From Collybia mongolica (taxonomy: Eukaryota > Basidiomycota > Agaricomycetes > Agaricales > Clitocybaceae): DNA of 64,000 nt. Below the pieces are notes generated by a model, which ran no database searches, was not told where the DNA came from, and saw nothing but the letters and a program-made list of their open reading frames with translations. Below are positions 29,701 to 38,832 of this stretch, piece by piece. The stretch covers positions 2,108,001 through 2,172,000 of the forward strand of contig JAAXNY010000010.1 in the NCBI GenBank assembly GCA_013420905.1, in the 5' to 3' direction. A program made the position numbers and the translations under genes. The number at the start of each line of letters is the position of its first letter. The stretch's first letter is position 1.

Positions 29701-29974
29701 TCAACCAATCTCAGATCGTCAATGTGACCATGCTCAGCTTATTGAGAACTGTTGATTCTGATTTTTTTTGTATTTCTTCCAATTTTTTTTAGGGGGTGGC
29801 CAAATTTTTGGGGTTGTCACCCCAAAAATATTTGAGATTGGAGGATTGGCTCATAGAATAATTTCAATTGGGATCAGATATGCATGTTTTTATGGTTTTT
29901 GAGTGCCTAAAGTGTTTGCAGCCATGCCCAAAATTCCCCTGAGAAATTTACCGTGTTTGTTTGTCTGCAACTGT
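26790..29974 (-). mobile_element. Degenerate Tc1/mariner-like DNA transposon with ~30-bp TIRs
   Basis: The left end ACAGTTGCGGGCAAACAAAC (from 26790) and the inverted right end ACAGTTGCAGACAAACAAAC (from 29974) match in about 27 of 30 positions, continuing into ACGGTAA[GA]TTT. The right end is followed by A, making a TA at the edge; the left edge is CA. A second motif, GGGGGTGGCCAAATTTTT, recurs in direct orientation just inside both ends (26931 and 29792). The interior carries one transposase-like gene on the minus strand. Confidence 0.8.
27248..29634 (-). pseudogene. DDE transposase of the Tc1/mariner-like element, broken by TGA codons
   Basis: An N-terminal exon (29305-29634; MACGRPSKHAQNMTGLWNQH, acidic after that) is followed by a long minus-strand frame from about 29071 to 27248. 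That frame carries LPLSQLNQLLILQNFVTLRL, HTARRWLLKLGWQL (helix-turn-helix-like), and three DDE-type blocks: VPLFHDESCLMVNDY, VALFIFDQSSAHASLGPDAL and CIFLPKFHCELNPIEMV. The frame is interrupted by in-frame TGA codons at 28817-28819, 27824-27826, 27614-27616 and 27563-27565. All four lie in the same phase, with coherent protein on both sides. The spacing D...D...NPIE is that of IS630/Tc1/mariner enzymes. Not expected to give an active enzyme. Confidence 0.75.
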
Positions 29975-30149
29975 AGCTTGCTGGGGGCTCTGCCCCTAGA
30001 CCCCCATTTTTAATCCCAAGACTTTATTCTGTGCTCAATCTCAATATTTTACATGTAGACTTTCTCCCTATTATATAATATTTCTAATCTAAGAGGACCT
30101 CTCTGTATACTACTTTTTTGGTATACCTATTATTATCACCTATAACTAT
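29975..30149. other. Short spacer between Tc1-like element and Helitron relic
   Basis: Contains a G/C palindromic run (GGGGGCTCTGCCCCTAGACC at 29982) next to the transposon end, then A/T-rich sequence. No gene. Confidence 0.3.
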
Positions 30150-31040
30150 TCTATATACTGATATTGCACATGAAATTGCAACATAAGACTGTCTATGTGT
30201 AAATATATGAGATCTAAAGTCAAGTCCAACTTGGTGCAATCATTGCCCTTGAGCTTTGTTCCTTGCCATAGAGAATCCCAGTCACAAAGGTAGTTAAAAG
30301 GTATCAGGCTGTTAGATAGTATCATTTGGATCCTTGCAATAAATTCTTTATGCCCATCATTTTGCCTCCTGATCAACCATACTTCTACAATACAGTTACA
30401 CTTCCATGTTATTATTCCCCTTGATCCATTGCAAACATCATCAACTGTTCAAGTTGCACAACATCATTACAGGGCACCCCATGTTTCAACTTAGCTTAGA
30501 TATAGGTAGCTCCAATGCATTGATAGAGTTCAGATATTCAATAGAGTACATTGCTTCAGCTCCATCAATTCCTTCATGTGCAATACAATCTGTACTGTGG
30601 TACACATTACCATCTCCAGGAAACATATTTAGTATTTCTTTATTGAACACCATCAAATCTGGAAGAAAGAATAGCTCTCTCAGAATAATCAGCTTTTAGA
30701 ACAAGGATTTCCAATGTCAGGATATATTGTACCAATCAGGGACTCCATAGTATTCTCAGCACAGTGGAAGTAGCCAGGTAAGGTGTCATTTCCATTATCA
30801 TCTTTAAGCTTCATAGCTAACTTCTATTTGCCATTTGGCAAAGTTGATTTCATCATTAGTAACATTATATAAGCACATTTTTTTCTTTGGTTTGAGTATC
30901 CAAGATCATTCTACAGTGGGGAGTGTATGAAATAGGCACCCACAGGTAAGGTAGTCACCATCAAACACCACAGTTAGTCTACCAAAGGCTCTATTATCTT
31001 CTCTAGTATTCTGGAACAGCTAGTTGATTGCATCAAGGAC
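30150..31040 (-). pseudogene. Degenerate Helitron helicase (RepHel C-terminal part)
   Basis: Reading the minus strand with several stops and frame changes gives, in order, the late motifs of fungal Helitron helicases: VFQNTREDNRAFGRLTVVFDGD, FAKWQIE, ENTMESLIGTIYPDIGNP, ILNMFPGDGNVYHSTD, MYSIEYLNSINALELPISKL, GCPVMMLCNLN, GFSMARNKAQGQ and FTHRQSYVAISCA. These correspond to the family consensus text around VFGGD, YP.EYLN.LN..GLP, GCPVMLLRN, NKAQGQ and FTHGQFYVAISR. Frequent TGA/TAG codons show it is long dead. No Rep domain, 5'-TC end or 3'-CTRR hairpin end was located. Confidence 0.7.
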
Positions 31041-31184
31041 ATAACAATGTTGTCTGATATCATATAGTCATTTCCCACCATATTTGTAAATTGTCATACA
31101 TTTATAGCAAGGATAAATAGACATGCATGCTTGTCTAGAGTAGATTTTTATTATTATTAAATTTAAATAAGAAGAAGGGAATGG

Positions 31185-31191
31185 GTAATAG
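31185..31191 (+). repeat. Target-site duplication (left), GTAATAG
   Basis: Identical 7-mer borders the TIR element at 31192-35332 on both sides (31185-31191 and 35333-35339). Confidence 0.75.
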
Positions 31192-31589
31192 TGGGGATGG
31201 GCAATGCTTAGTAATTTTGTGTACTGATGAAATTTCACTGATCAGTAATATTATTGATTAAATTAAATTCATTAATAATTCAGCTAAATTTGGTGACCCA
31301 CAGCTCTTCTGGTGTATATTCCAGTGCTTAACACACACTGAGGGCTGTCTGTCCTTTATGATAAAGTATATGCTTTATATTTATTCAGGATTTCCACTGT
31401 TCAGGCAGTTGGAAAGCATTGGCATGGCAGGAGCTGCTGATTTGCTGATTTAGATGTGGCTGTGCCGTGATGATTGCACATGCACTACAGCACACATGAG
31501 TAGATGTGGAACACATTTTGCAGATACTTACCACCACCTCTCATACCATTAATGAAACTTTTCCATATACACTAGGAGAATATGTTTTT

Positions 31590-31604
31590 GAATACAGATA
31601 TACA
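31590..31604 (+). repeat. 15-bp target-site duplication (left), GAATACAGATATACA
   Basis: Exact copy recurs at 33444-33458, directly after a poly(A) run, bracketing the retroelement between them. Confidence 0.9.
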
Positions 31605-33443
31605 GTTGTGCTCCCATCAGGGTGGCTGTGCAACATCCTAAGGGTTGAGGGTTCGATTCCTGCTCAGGCAGATTACCTAAGATTTGCACCAGCTAATGAG
31701 TTCCCTGGCATGGGAATCAAATCTGGATTAGGTAATCCCTTGGTAATGGATATTCAAAGCTGGAAATACCAGTGCCTGATCTGGAGCTCTATGGCCACCA
31801 GTGATGTGACAGTCACTGGACTACCCCAAGTGGCAACACCCCCAAGGCAATACCTTAAGTGGCGACCCTGGGGCCAAAAGGATAGGGGATGGTAAGATCA
31901 GGAATGGGGATTATAACACTCTGACCCTGGCGCAGAGGGGACAGGACACCTGACTCCTATGAGCGTGGTAATACCAGTAATAGCCCTCCCCAATGGCTGC
32001 TTGTAGGACATTAGTCATCAGTGGGGCGTTAGCTCCATAAGTAACTCCGGAGAGACCAAATTAAGGCTCATAGCACATCCGGTTGGCTGATGGCGAGACA
32101 GAGACTCTGGACAGATTGGGGATCCAGGCCAGAAGGCATCACTGAACCATCTGCCAGGGGACAGGAAATGTTCAACACATGGGCCGTAGCTGGATGGGGT
32201 AGTCCCCCTTCCTGGGCTCGAGAGATCTAAATCCTCTGTCAGTGCCCCTGGGTATAATAGATCCAGGTTGGTGCTTAAGTTGAAGCCGTGGTGTCAGCGC
32301 TGCTGGTTAAATCCAAAGCTTGTCACAGGTGCGATCCCATACTCAACCTACTTGGAAGGCAGGTGACTGCTGAGTAAGACTGATGTCTAGATGGAGGCAA
32401 TATGTTGAAAAAATTACTGAGTCGGCCCATTGATGATGACATGCAACACCAAATAGGCAGGCCTTTGGGCCAAACAGGGTGTGACATGCCAAGGAGTGAG
32501 TAGCTGGGGTTGCACTCCCTGGTGAAAATTCCCAAAGTCGCCAATAGGGCTCCTCGCAAGAGGGGCCCTAAACTTTGCCACCACATTACAAAGGGAGTGG
32601 AGATTGAAGACCACCAACTGGCACATATCAGCGCCATCTCGACTTGCATTGAGGCAGGTGGAGTGCCAATTATATCTGCTGACTTTGCATGACGCAAAGC
32701 AGTCACATGCATGCTTGACGGCTAGAAGTCTCTCTTCCAATCCAAGAAGTACATTGGCTCCAATTTCCTGATGCTCTATGCGAAAAAGGACACCCCGCTC
32801 ACCCCAACCCATGTAAACAATGGGCTGTGGATGCGCAAGACTGGTCACAGCCACGCTCTGACTGCCTGCGTGGTGCAATACATCACCGGACATGCTCCAA
32901 TTGGGGCATTCCGATCACGATTCTTCAAGGAAGAATCTGTCTCCTGTAGGTGCAGTGCTCCCCTGGAAACCATACAACATGTCCTATACAACTGTCTGCG
33001 ACATGGACAGGAAGACAAGCCTGGCCATCAGCTGCGCTATGCATGGCTGGTTGACTTCCTCTCAGAGAACAAAAGCGCTTTCGCATCTGATGTTCCCTAG
33101 TCCTGAACAGGCTAGGGGCGGTACTCAGTGTTCTAAGTGACAGCTATAGGGTGCTCCCTGCCCAAACATGTGAACCTGGATAATTGGTGGACTTGAAGCC
33201 ACCACCCACTGCAGGGCACCGCAGTGGGGGGCCTACCCCCTGGCGTAGATTGGCCCTTCTGGCCTGTGTACAATGAGCTCTGGCTCCATTCGCTAGCTCG
33301 ACCTTGGTCAGGCGAGCATCCCAGCTCTGCGGCGCTTTGTCCTCTGCCCCCCCTCCCCATTCCCCCAATTACTACTTGTAGTGACCAGCACATGTATTAG
33401 GTACAGTTGGTATATAAAATGTCGAACAAAAAAAAAAAAAAAA
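31605..33443 (+). mobile_element. Internally deleted Tad-like LINE (non-LTR) insertion with poly(A)
   Basis: Ends in a poly(A) run at about 33428-33443 and is bordered by an exact 15-bp target duplication. The 5' part (31605-32600) is non-coding. It contains a perfect Pol III box-B-like string GGTTCGATTCC at about 31649, perhaps a promoter or tRNA-like module. The 3' part encodes the C-terminal end of a Tad1-type ORF2 (see next entry). The reverse transcriptase and endonuclease are missing, so the copy is internally deleted. It keeps many CpG dinucleotides, unlike the element it inserted into. Confidence 0.85.
32740..33100 (+). pseudogene. LINE ORF2 C-terminal fragment (post-RNase H zinc-knuckle region)
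   Basis: Reads KKYIGSNFLMLYAKKDTPLT, then ALTACVVQYITGHAPIGAFR, SRFFKEESVSCRC and PLETIQHVLYNC. YIG.NFL, TGHAPIG.[FY]R.RFF and the C-x-C...ET..H.L..C metal-binding pattern are typical of the C-termini of Tad-like LINEs. Ends at TAG 33098-33100. Only a tail fragment of the protein is present. Confidence 0.8.
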
Positions 33444-33458
33444 GAATACAGATATACA
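33444..33458 (+). repeat. 15-bp target-site duplication (right), GAATACAGATATACA
   Basis: Partner of 31590-31604. Confidence 0.9.
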
Positions 33459-34196
33459 TTTTATTGAACCACTATCTTATAAAGTCAAAAACAATGTAGA
33501 TCCTTGCAAGTACTGTAGTCCTTTAACTTTACTTGGGTGGAGTGGGCCAACACACTGTGTGGCAGGTACTTGTTCTTTATTTCTTTTCTTAGGAGAAATA
33601 AGTCCATTCCACATTCAGGAAGTTGTAAATGACTAGAAACAATGTAGATGATAGTTTATAGAGGTCATGTGACCATGGGAAAATGTTACCAAGCAAACAA
33701 GCAATGCCTGTGCACAAAAACCATCAGAACTTACTTTTCCCAGGATCATGGACACTAAATGTGGGGAGGGGCAATGATTACCTACTCCACGTTCATAATA
33801 CAAGTAAACAAATGACAAATTTGGAGAGATTTTGTGACCCACCAAAATTTTATGCTTTTGGGAGAACATCCTCATGAGATAAAACATGTCAAACTAGTGG
33901 AAATTGAAGGGCAGTATATGTAAAGAGCTCCCATCTTGTTTTGAGCTCCATAGAGCAGTGCATTAATGAGAATTAAATTATTTTCCATGAGGGTATAGTT
34001 TTGAGCTGAGTTTCAAATAACACGTTTCCATATTTGGCTCACTTCTGATTAGATTTGGTGTGTAATTTAGTGACTTGACGCGTCTCGGCTATCTAAATTT
34101 CAGACCTCAGACAAGGTAACAGACAACAGTGCACCATCGCTGACATCTTCCTTGGCCACAATATGGCTTAACTTCTTTGATCAATCCTACATGAAT

Positions 34197-34340
34197 TTTC
34201 AGGGGCAAGAGGGTCTTTGTGGTGGATTTTTTGATTTTTCTTTTTCTGCTTCACAGGTCCAAAAAACATATGTAATATTGATGAATCTTGAAAAATATGA
34301 GGGAATCCAAAAATCTGCCACAAAGACCCTCTCCGAGCTG
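34197..34340. repeat. Small inverted repeat (MITE-like stem-loop) inside the TIR element
   Basis: GAGGGTCTTTGTGG at about 34209 is matched in inverse orientation by CCACAAAGACCCTC ending at about 34331. Similarity extends into the loop side (GGATTTTTTGATT versus AGATTTTTGGATT). The arms are roughly 40 bp. No target duplication was identified. Confidence 0.55.
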
Positions 34341-35332
34341 ATATTTTGAGCAACTTTTGTCATTAGACCAATCCATTATCTTCAGTTTCTGAGCCACTAG
34401 TGATGTGGGTCATCAAATGGCACTTTTCCAGGCTGGACAAATAATTATAAACAAATAAAAAATAACTGGCAATTGCCCCTCCCCACTAAATGAGCATTCA
34501 GATTGTTGTCATGTATTTGGTATGCTTATGTGATGGAATAGATCATGTGACATATGTCAATAAATAGAGAATTCAATCCTCTTTGTATTTCAGGTAAAAA
34601 TAGTAGTAGTTGTTGATTTTTCCAATGTTTAGGATAATTTCCCACAAGGGTCATGTTTGGTAAGGGTCATTGTTGGTATAAGATGTTCGTTCATCTTTGG
34701 TATAATACACAGACCTTCAAAACTAGCTGAATCTGGACATTTCTAATATTAGATATGCATAATTTTGATGGCATCATCAAAAGCATTATGTAAGCATCCT
34801 AAATACATGCAAACTATGTCACAATACTTTGTATTTGTGGAGAAATGCTGTAAAAAGCCATAAGAGAAGAAAAATCCCATTATGGAAATATTTTCCTGTG
34901 GTGTTGAAATATGAATGAATGAATGAATCACCTTTCTGCCCAAAAACTGGGTTGATAAAGAACTCGTAATATTGTTAGAGGCTCATTTTTAGGTCTTGAG
35001 TTATTGGTCAATCTTGTTCCTACACATTAAGACTACAATTTGTTTAATCCAGATTTTCTGGCTGTTGCAGCAATGTGTCAGAACAGCACTGCTTGGCACA
35101 ACTTATCTACAAAAGAAAAAGATTTCAAAAGATCTGTATTTAACATTTTGTTGGGAGTAAAATTCTGAGTTGATTTGTCTTTGAATTGAGTGTTTAAAGT
35201 GATTGTGGAAGCTGGAAAATGCAAAACCATTCTCTCCAGTGAATTTGTTAGTCTATTTACAGTCCAATTAAGTTTATTTACTGGCAGCTATTTGCATCAG
35301 TATGCAAAATTACTAAGCATTGCCCACCCCCA

Positions 35333-35339
35333 GTAATAG
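35333..35339 (+). repeat. Target-site duplication (right), GTAATAG
   Basis: Partner of 31185-31191. Confidence 0.75.
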
Positions 35340-35791
35340 TACCTCCAGGTATAAATAAATATTATTCTATGTGAAAAATCAGTTGTGATTGCTCAAATTT
35401 ATTAAGATCAGCTTTAATTAAAATCCTTGGAATCAATGTTTCTACCTATGATATTTTCTCTCAACTATATATACTAGTTAACTTGGTCATTTGTACTGGA
35501 TTCTGATTGTTTTAAATATAGAGTTAGACAGAGTAATTTTTCAAAGTATAATGTATCACATTTTAAAACAGGGTTTGTGATGTTAGAATATTTTATGTTA
35601 ATTTATGGAGTAACAACAAAATTGCTCAAGTTGACTCATTTCTGTTTTTAACTGTATGCTTTCTATGTTCTACTTTGATTTGTGATTTTATAGGTAGTAG
35701 CACCATCCAAATACTTTTTTTTTCAGTTTGAGCATCTGAAATCTATAAGGCAGCTTAGGTTGATAGGTATCATTTGTTATTTGTTGACTTA
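35340..35791. repeat. A/T-rich relic sequence with a diverged direct copy at 38.15-38.26 kb
   Basis: No gene. The stretch 35556-35665 (ATGTATCA..., GTGATGTTAGAATAT..., AACTGTATGC) resembles 38153-38260 (AATGTATCAGG..., GTAATGTTAGAATAT..., ATCTGTATGC) at roughly 70%. Both are later followed by a TATTTGTTGA[CT]TT[AG]GTC block (35779 and 38281). Probably two copies of one old element, into which the retroelements landed. Confidence 0.5.
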
Positions 35792-35807
35792 GTCCACTTT
35801 AGAGGTC
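35792..35807 (+). repeat. 16-bp target-site duplication (left), GTCCACTTTAGAGGTC
   Basis: Exact copy at 36767-36782; brackets a minus-strand retroelement. Confidence 0.9.
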
Positions 35808-36766
35808 TTTGTCTTTTTTTTTTTTTTTTTTTTTCCTCTATTAATATTAAGCGCATGTGGGTTTGACCCAGCTACATGCAGGCGTAAACACCTATTACCA
35901 CTAAGTAATCTGTAATGGGCCATCAGGGTGGAGCTGTACACTAAGTTGCTCTCCAGGTCATATTACAGGTCTAGACTGAGGATACCTGCAGTCCAACAGT
36001 ATTGTACTGTACCATATCTGAACCTCCCAACACCTTAAAGGTTTGCCTTCGCCTGTCGGGGCATGGTCCCCTCCCTTCATGTTGGTACCCCGTTCCACTC
36101 CCCCCCTGGTATTTTCAGGGCACCCTGGAAACCCATTACTCCCCCCCAGTGTCGAAGATAAATGTCCAAACTAAATGAACAACCCGTACCTCAAACCTGC
36201 TCCCCCTCTCCTGAATCCCCCCTATTACTTTCCCCCCTGTTCCATGCCACTCTCCCAAAACAATGACTCCCCTCCAAACTGAGGCCACCAAATCCCACCA
36301 TTGGACAATAAACTGGCATTCTCCCCAAGAGGTGTGCTCTGTGCAGGGACAGTAGCTGATCGGGGGCCAGACCCATTCCTCCTTTTGTATTTGGGTGTAG
36401 TGGTTAAGTGAGTATGAAAAAATCATCAAGAATGTTGGCAGTGACACTCCCTAAGGATCTGTGCAAAGCAGAGTACAAGAGTTGTGGTGTCCTCATGTGG
36501 CCTGGTAGTTGATAAGGTGGATGTGGACGGATTAGTGAAGCCCCCAGCACAGGCAAGATGAGGTGACCCTGCAGATAGTCAGGATCAGCTCTGATAAGTT
36601 AAAAATTTGGATTTGGTGTAAATGGATAGTGGCACAGGCTGAAGGAGTGGTCTGATGAAAGGCGATCTCAATTAGGGATGAGGTGTTAGGTAGTTTAGGG
36701 ACAACCTAGTGCAGGAGGGATGAATTCCCATGGTCAGATGGTAGTGGTAAAAGATCAAGAAGCGTC
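35808..36766 (-). mobile_element. Poly(A)-tailed retroelement on the minus strand (SINE/LINE 3'-end family)
   Basis: The plus strand shows a poly(T) run at about 35814-35834 beside the left target duplication, so the element's 3' poly(A) end faces left. Its terminal ~290 bp (35835-36115) match, inverted, the copy at 40856-41152: both contain CATGTAGCTGGGTCAAACCC in element sense or a near variant, the CTGCAGGTATCCTCAGTCTAG block, and the CCAGGGGGGGAGTGGAAC block. The interior 36116-36766 is C-rich to G/A-rich and without a recognisable protein; a 103-codon minus ORF at 36136-36447 has no known domain. It has an exact 16-bp target duplication. Confidence 0.85.
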
Positions 36767-36782
36767 GTCCACTTTAGAGGTC
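36767..36782 (+). repeat. 16-bp target-site duplication (right), GTCCACTTTAGAGGTC
   Basis: Partner of 35792-35807. Confidence 0.9.
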
Positions 36783-36870
36783 ATGTAATATGGTGGTCAT
36801 TCTGCATTTAACTTAAGTGGGCAATTTAACATGTGACTTAGCATGTGACCTGGATAGATTTTTTTCTTTC

Positions 36871-36885
36871 AATAAATAATGTATC
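36871..36885 (+). repeat. 15-bp target-site duplication (left), AATAAATAATGTATC
   Basis: Exact copy at 38148-38162, bordering a Tad-like LINE fragment. Confidence 0.85.
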
Positions 36886-38147
36886 GCTTGGAGAGTATGG
36901 GGAGGTGGGGCACTTTACAGTGGCACTGCCCCCTGTGGGGACGCCACATCAGACAACGTGAAAGCCTTTGCCATCTCCATGGGGATAGATGAAGCCTTCT
37001 GCATCCCAAACACAGACACATCCAAAATAGATGTCTTCTTGGACTCTGTGAATGCGATCAAACTGGTCCTAGACCTGTCTCACCACACAGCCCACAAATC
37101 AGCTGTCAACGTGACATCAAAGCTTGCCTTGTGGCTAACTATCAAGCCCAATGCTACCATCACACTACATCACATGCCAAAAGCATGTAAAGTAAGGGAA
37201 CACCTTTACACCCACGAGGCTGCCACAAACTTAGAAGTGGCCCATGGGGAAGTTAAACACACTACACTTGCAAAAGCAAGGGCAAACACTGTACTACGTA
37301 TGACAGATGCTTGGAGCGTTTTGGCCAAGCAGAAGGAGTACATAGGAGCAAACTTCCTGCATCTCCATGAACATGGAAAACAATTAACCCTGAGCCACCT
37401 GAAAGGGGGGACTTGGATAGGAAAAGTCTCTATGGAGACTAGTAAAACCATCTGACTGGCATGAGCTCTCACTAGGCATGCACCAATTGGTGCTTATAGA
37501 CAACACTTCCTTAAAGAGAAGGAGACGTACATGTGCGACTGTGGCCTTGGAAAGGAAACTGTGGATCACATGTTCAGGTACTGCCCACTCTACGAGAGGG
37601 CAGAACATCCCAGGAGGAAGCTGACCCTTGTTTGGGTTAGCAACTTCCTACATGACAACCTGGTGGCCTTCGGGGTCTTCCGGGAACCACACATAGAATA
37701 GAGCAGGAGTACCTGGAGGTAAGTGGGTGCTTGTTGGATGGTATCCTTGATACCAGGTCAAACGCCTTAGGGCGAGCGTACATGCATGGGCCTGGTCCCT
37801 CAGGACTAAGTCGGGCTTCCCTTGGGAAACCTTTGGGGGGGTGTACCCCCCTGTGAACTGGGCACAAGAAAGTGGCCATGCTGACCACTTATTAAACAGA
37901 TTAAGAAGCACGGGGGGCGGTCCCCTCTGTGATGACTCTTGCCCTTAGTCCTGTATGGGTCTATTACCTGGTCCCTTCACAGGAACCAATATCCAGAGCG
38001 CTTTTCCCGGGAACGGGAAGGCAATCCAATCCTGCCATGTATGACAGCCTTTATGCACCATATTTCAATCCAATTATCTAATTATGTTTACACATGACCA
38101 CATCTGTACTAGTGTATGGCGGTATATAAAACTGTTGAAGGAAAATA
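36886..38147 (+). mobile_element. 5'-truncated Tad-like LINE insertion
   Basis: Bordered by an exact 15-bp duplication and ending in an A-rich GAAAATAAAT-type tail. It holds the RNase H and C-terminal part of ORF2, followed by a 3' UTR that shares the GGTATATAAAA string with the LINE at 31605-33443. 1262 bp long, so strongly 5'-truncated. CpG is still present. Confidence 0.85.
36955..37701 (+). pseudogene. LINE ORF2 fragment: RNase H domain and zinc-knuckle tail
   Basis: Open text KIDVFLDSVNAIKLVLDLSH (RNase H D-motif), HKSAVNVTSKLALWL and LAKQKEYIGANFLHLHEHG, up to a stop at 37453-37455. Beyond the break it continues as HAPIGAYRQHFLKEKETYMC, CGLGKETVDHMFRYC and LTLVWVSNFLHDNLVAFG, ending at 37701. 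This is the same C-terminal architecture as the other LINE here. The internal stop/frameshift near 37455 shows it is inactive. Confidence 0.8.
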
Positions 38148-38162
38148 AATAAATAATGTATC
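38148..38162 (+). repeat. 15-bp target-site duplication (right), AATAAATAATGTATC
   Basis: Partner of 36871-36885. Confidence 0.85.
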
Positions 38163-38780
38163 AGGTTTTTCAATAGGGTCTGTAATGTTAGAATATATTG
38201 TGTCATTTAAGGGCTTACAGCAAAATTGAGTCTTTTTCTTTTTTTATCTGTATGCTCTTTTTTTTAAGGATAACAGACAATATTTGTTGATTTGGTCTGC
38301 TTTAGAGTGGAGGTGGTCTATCCTGCACTCTTGAGAGGAAGGACAAGGGGAGATAGGACATATACCAATATGAGGCTTGAAAAAGTCTTCATAGACACAT
38401 GAATAGTGAGTTTGTGAGCAAATGAATATTTGGTTGCCCAAGCTCTTTCACATGGACTCCACAATGGGAGGCCGAACTCAAGCTGGCATGGGCAAATGTA
38501 GATACATGAGTAAGTGCAAAAAAGAAAAGGAAATGAAAATAAAAAGAAGAGAAAAGAAATGAGGGGTAAGAGGCTATAAGGGGTGGGAGAAAGAAGAAAT
38601 CTCAAGTCCAAAGGACTAACGAGGTCTATGTGAGTGATGGAAAAAGGAGCAGGACATGGAAACAAGATGAGTGAGCAAAACTATATAGGTAGAGAATGAA
38701 AGGGAGGTGAATATGAAAGGCATGAAAGCAATCTAGAGAAATGAGGATGATAAGATAATGAGTTGGCTGCTGGCATAGAC
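38163..38780. other. Spacer between LINE fragment and palindromic element
   Basis: Begins with the diverged copy of the 35.56-kb relic. The remainder is purine-rich on the plus strand (AAAGAAAAGGAAATGAAAAT-type text at 38520). A 115-codon minus ORF (38318-38665) is low-complexity Phe/Leu/Ser and is not credible as a gene. Confidence 0.4.
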
Positions 38781-38832
38781 CTTGGTCAATTGTTATTGAC
38801 TTTTTGGAAGCATGACATCATGGCCTGTGACC

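Larger units (their letters stand above)
31192..35332. mobile_element. TIR element (hAT-like spacing) with a nested LINE insertion
   Basis: Terminal inverted repeats start TGGGG[AG]TGGGCAATGCTTAG and continue TAATTTTG[TC][GA]TACTGATG, about 40 bp in all. They are flanked by the 7-bp direct repeat GTAATAG; the 8-bp form characteristic of hAT elements would need one mismatch. The interior (31220-31604 and 33459-35290) is A/T-rich and holds no recognisable transposase, so this is a non-autonomous or fully decayed copy. The element is split by a retroelement at 31605-33443; without it the original would be about 2.3 kb. Confidence 0.75.

Noticed and set aside
29982..30006. GC-rich hairpin as a terminator or Helitron 3' end
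   Set aside because: The hairpin lies next to the Tc1-like element's end, is not followed by a CTRR terminus, and a bacterial-type terminator makes no sense in a fungal nuclear locus.
31640..31665. Stand-alone tRNA gene at the GGTTCGATTCC string
   Set aside because: The T-arm stem would have a mismatch, and no acceptor stem or anticodon arm could be paired. The string also lies inside a retroelement bounded by target duplications, so it is at best a tRNA-like promoter.
32323..32893. Minus-strand ORFs of 129-159 codons in the LINE
   Set aside because: Antisense of the LINE body; the plus strand carries the recognisable ORF2 tail.
34917..34928. GAAT microsatellite
   Set aside because: Only about three to four units; too short to be of note.
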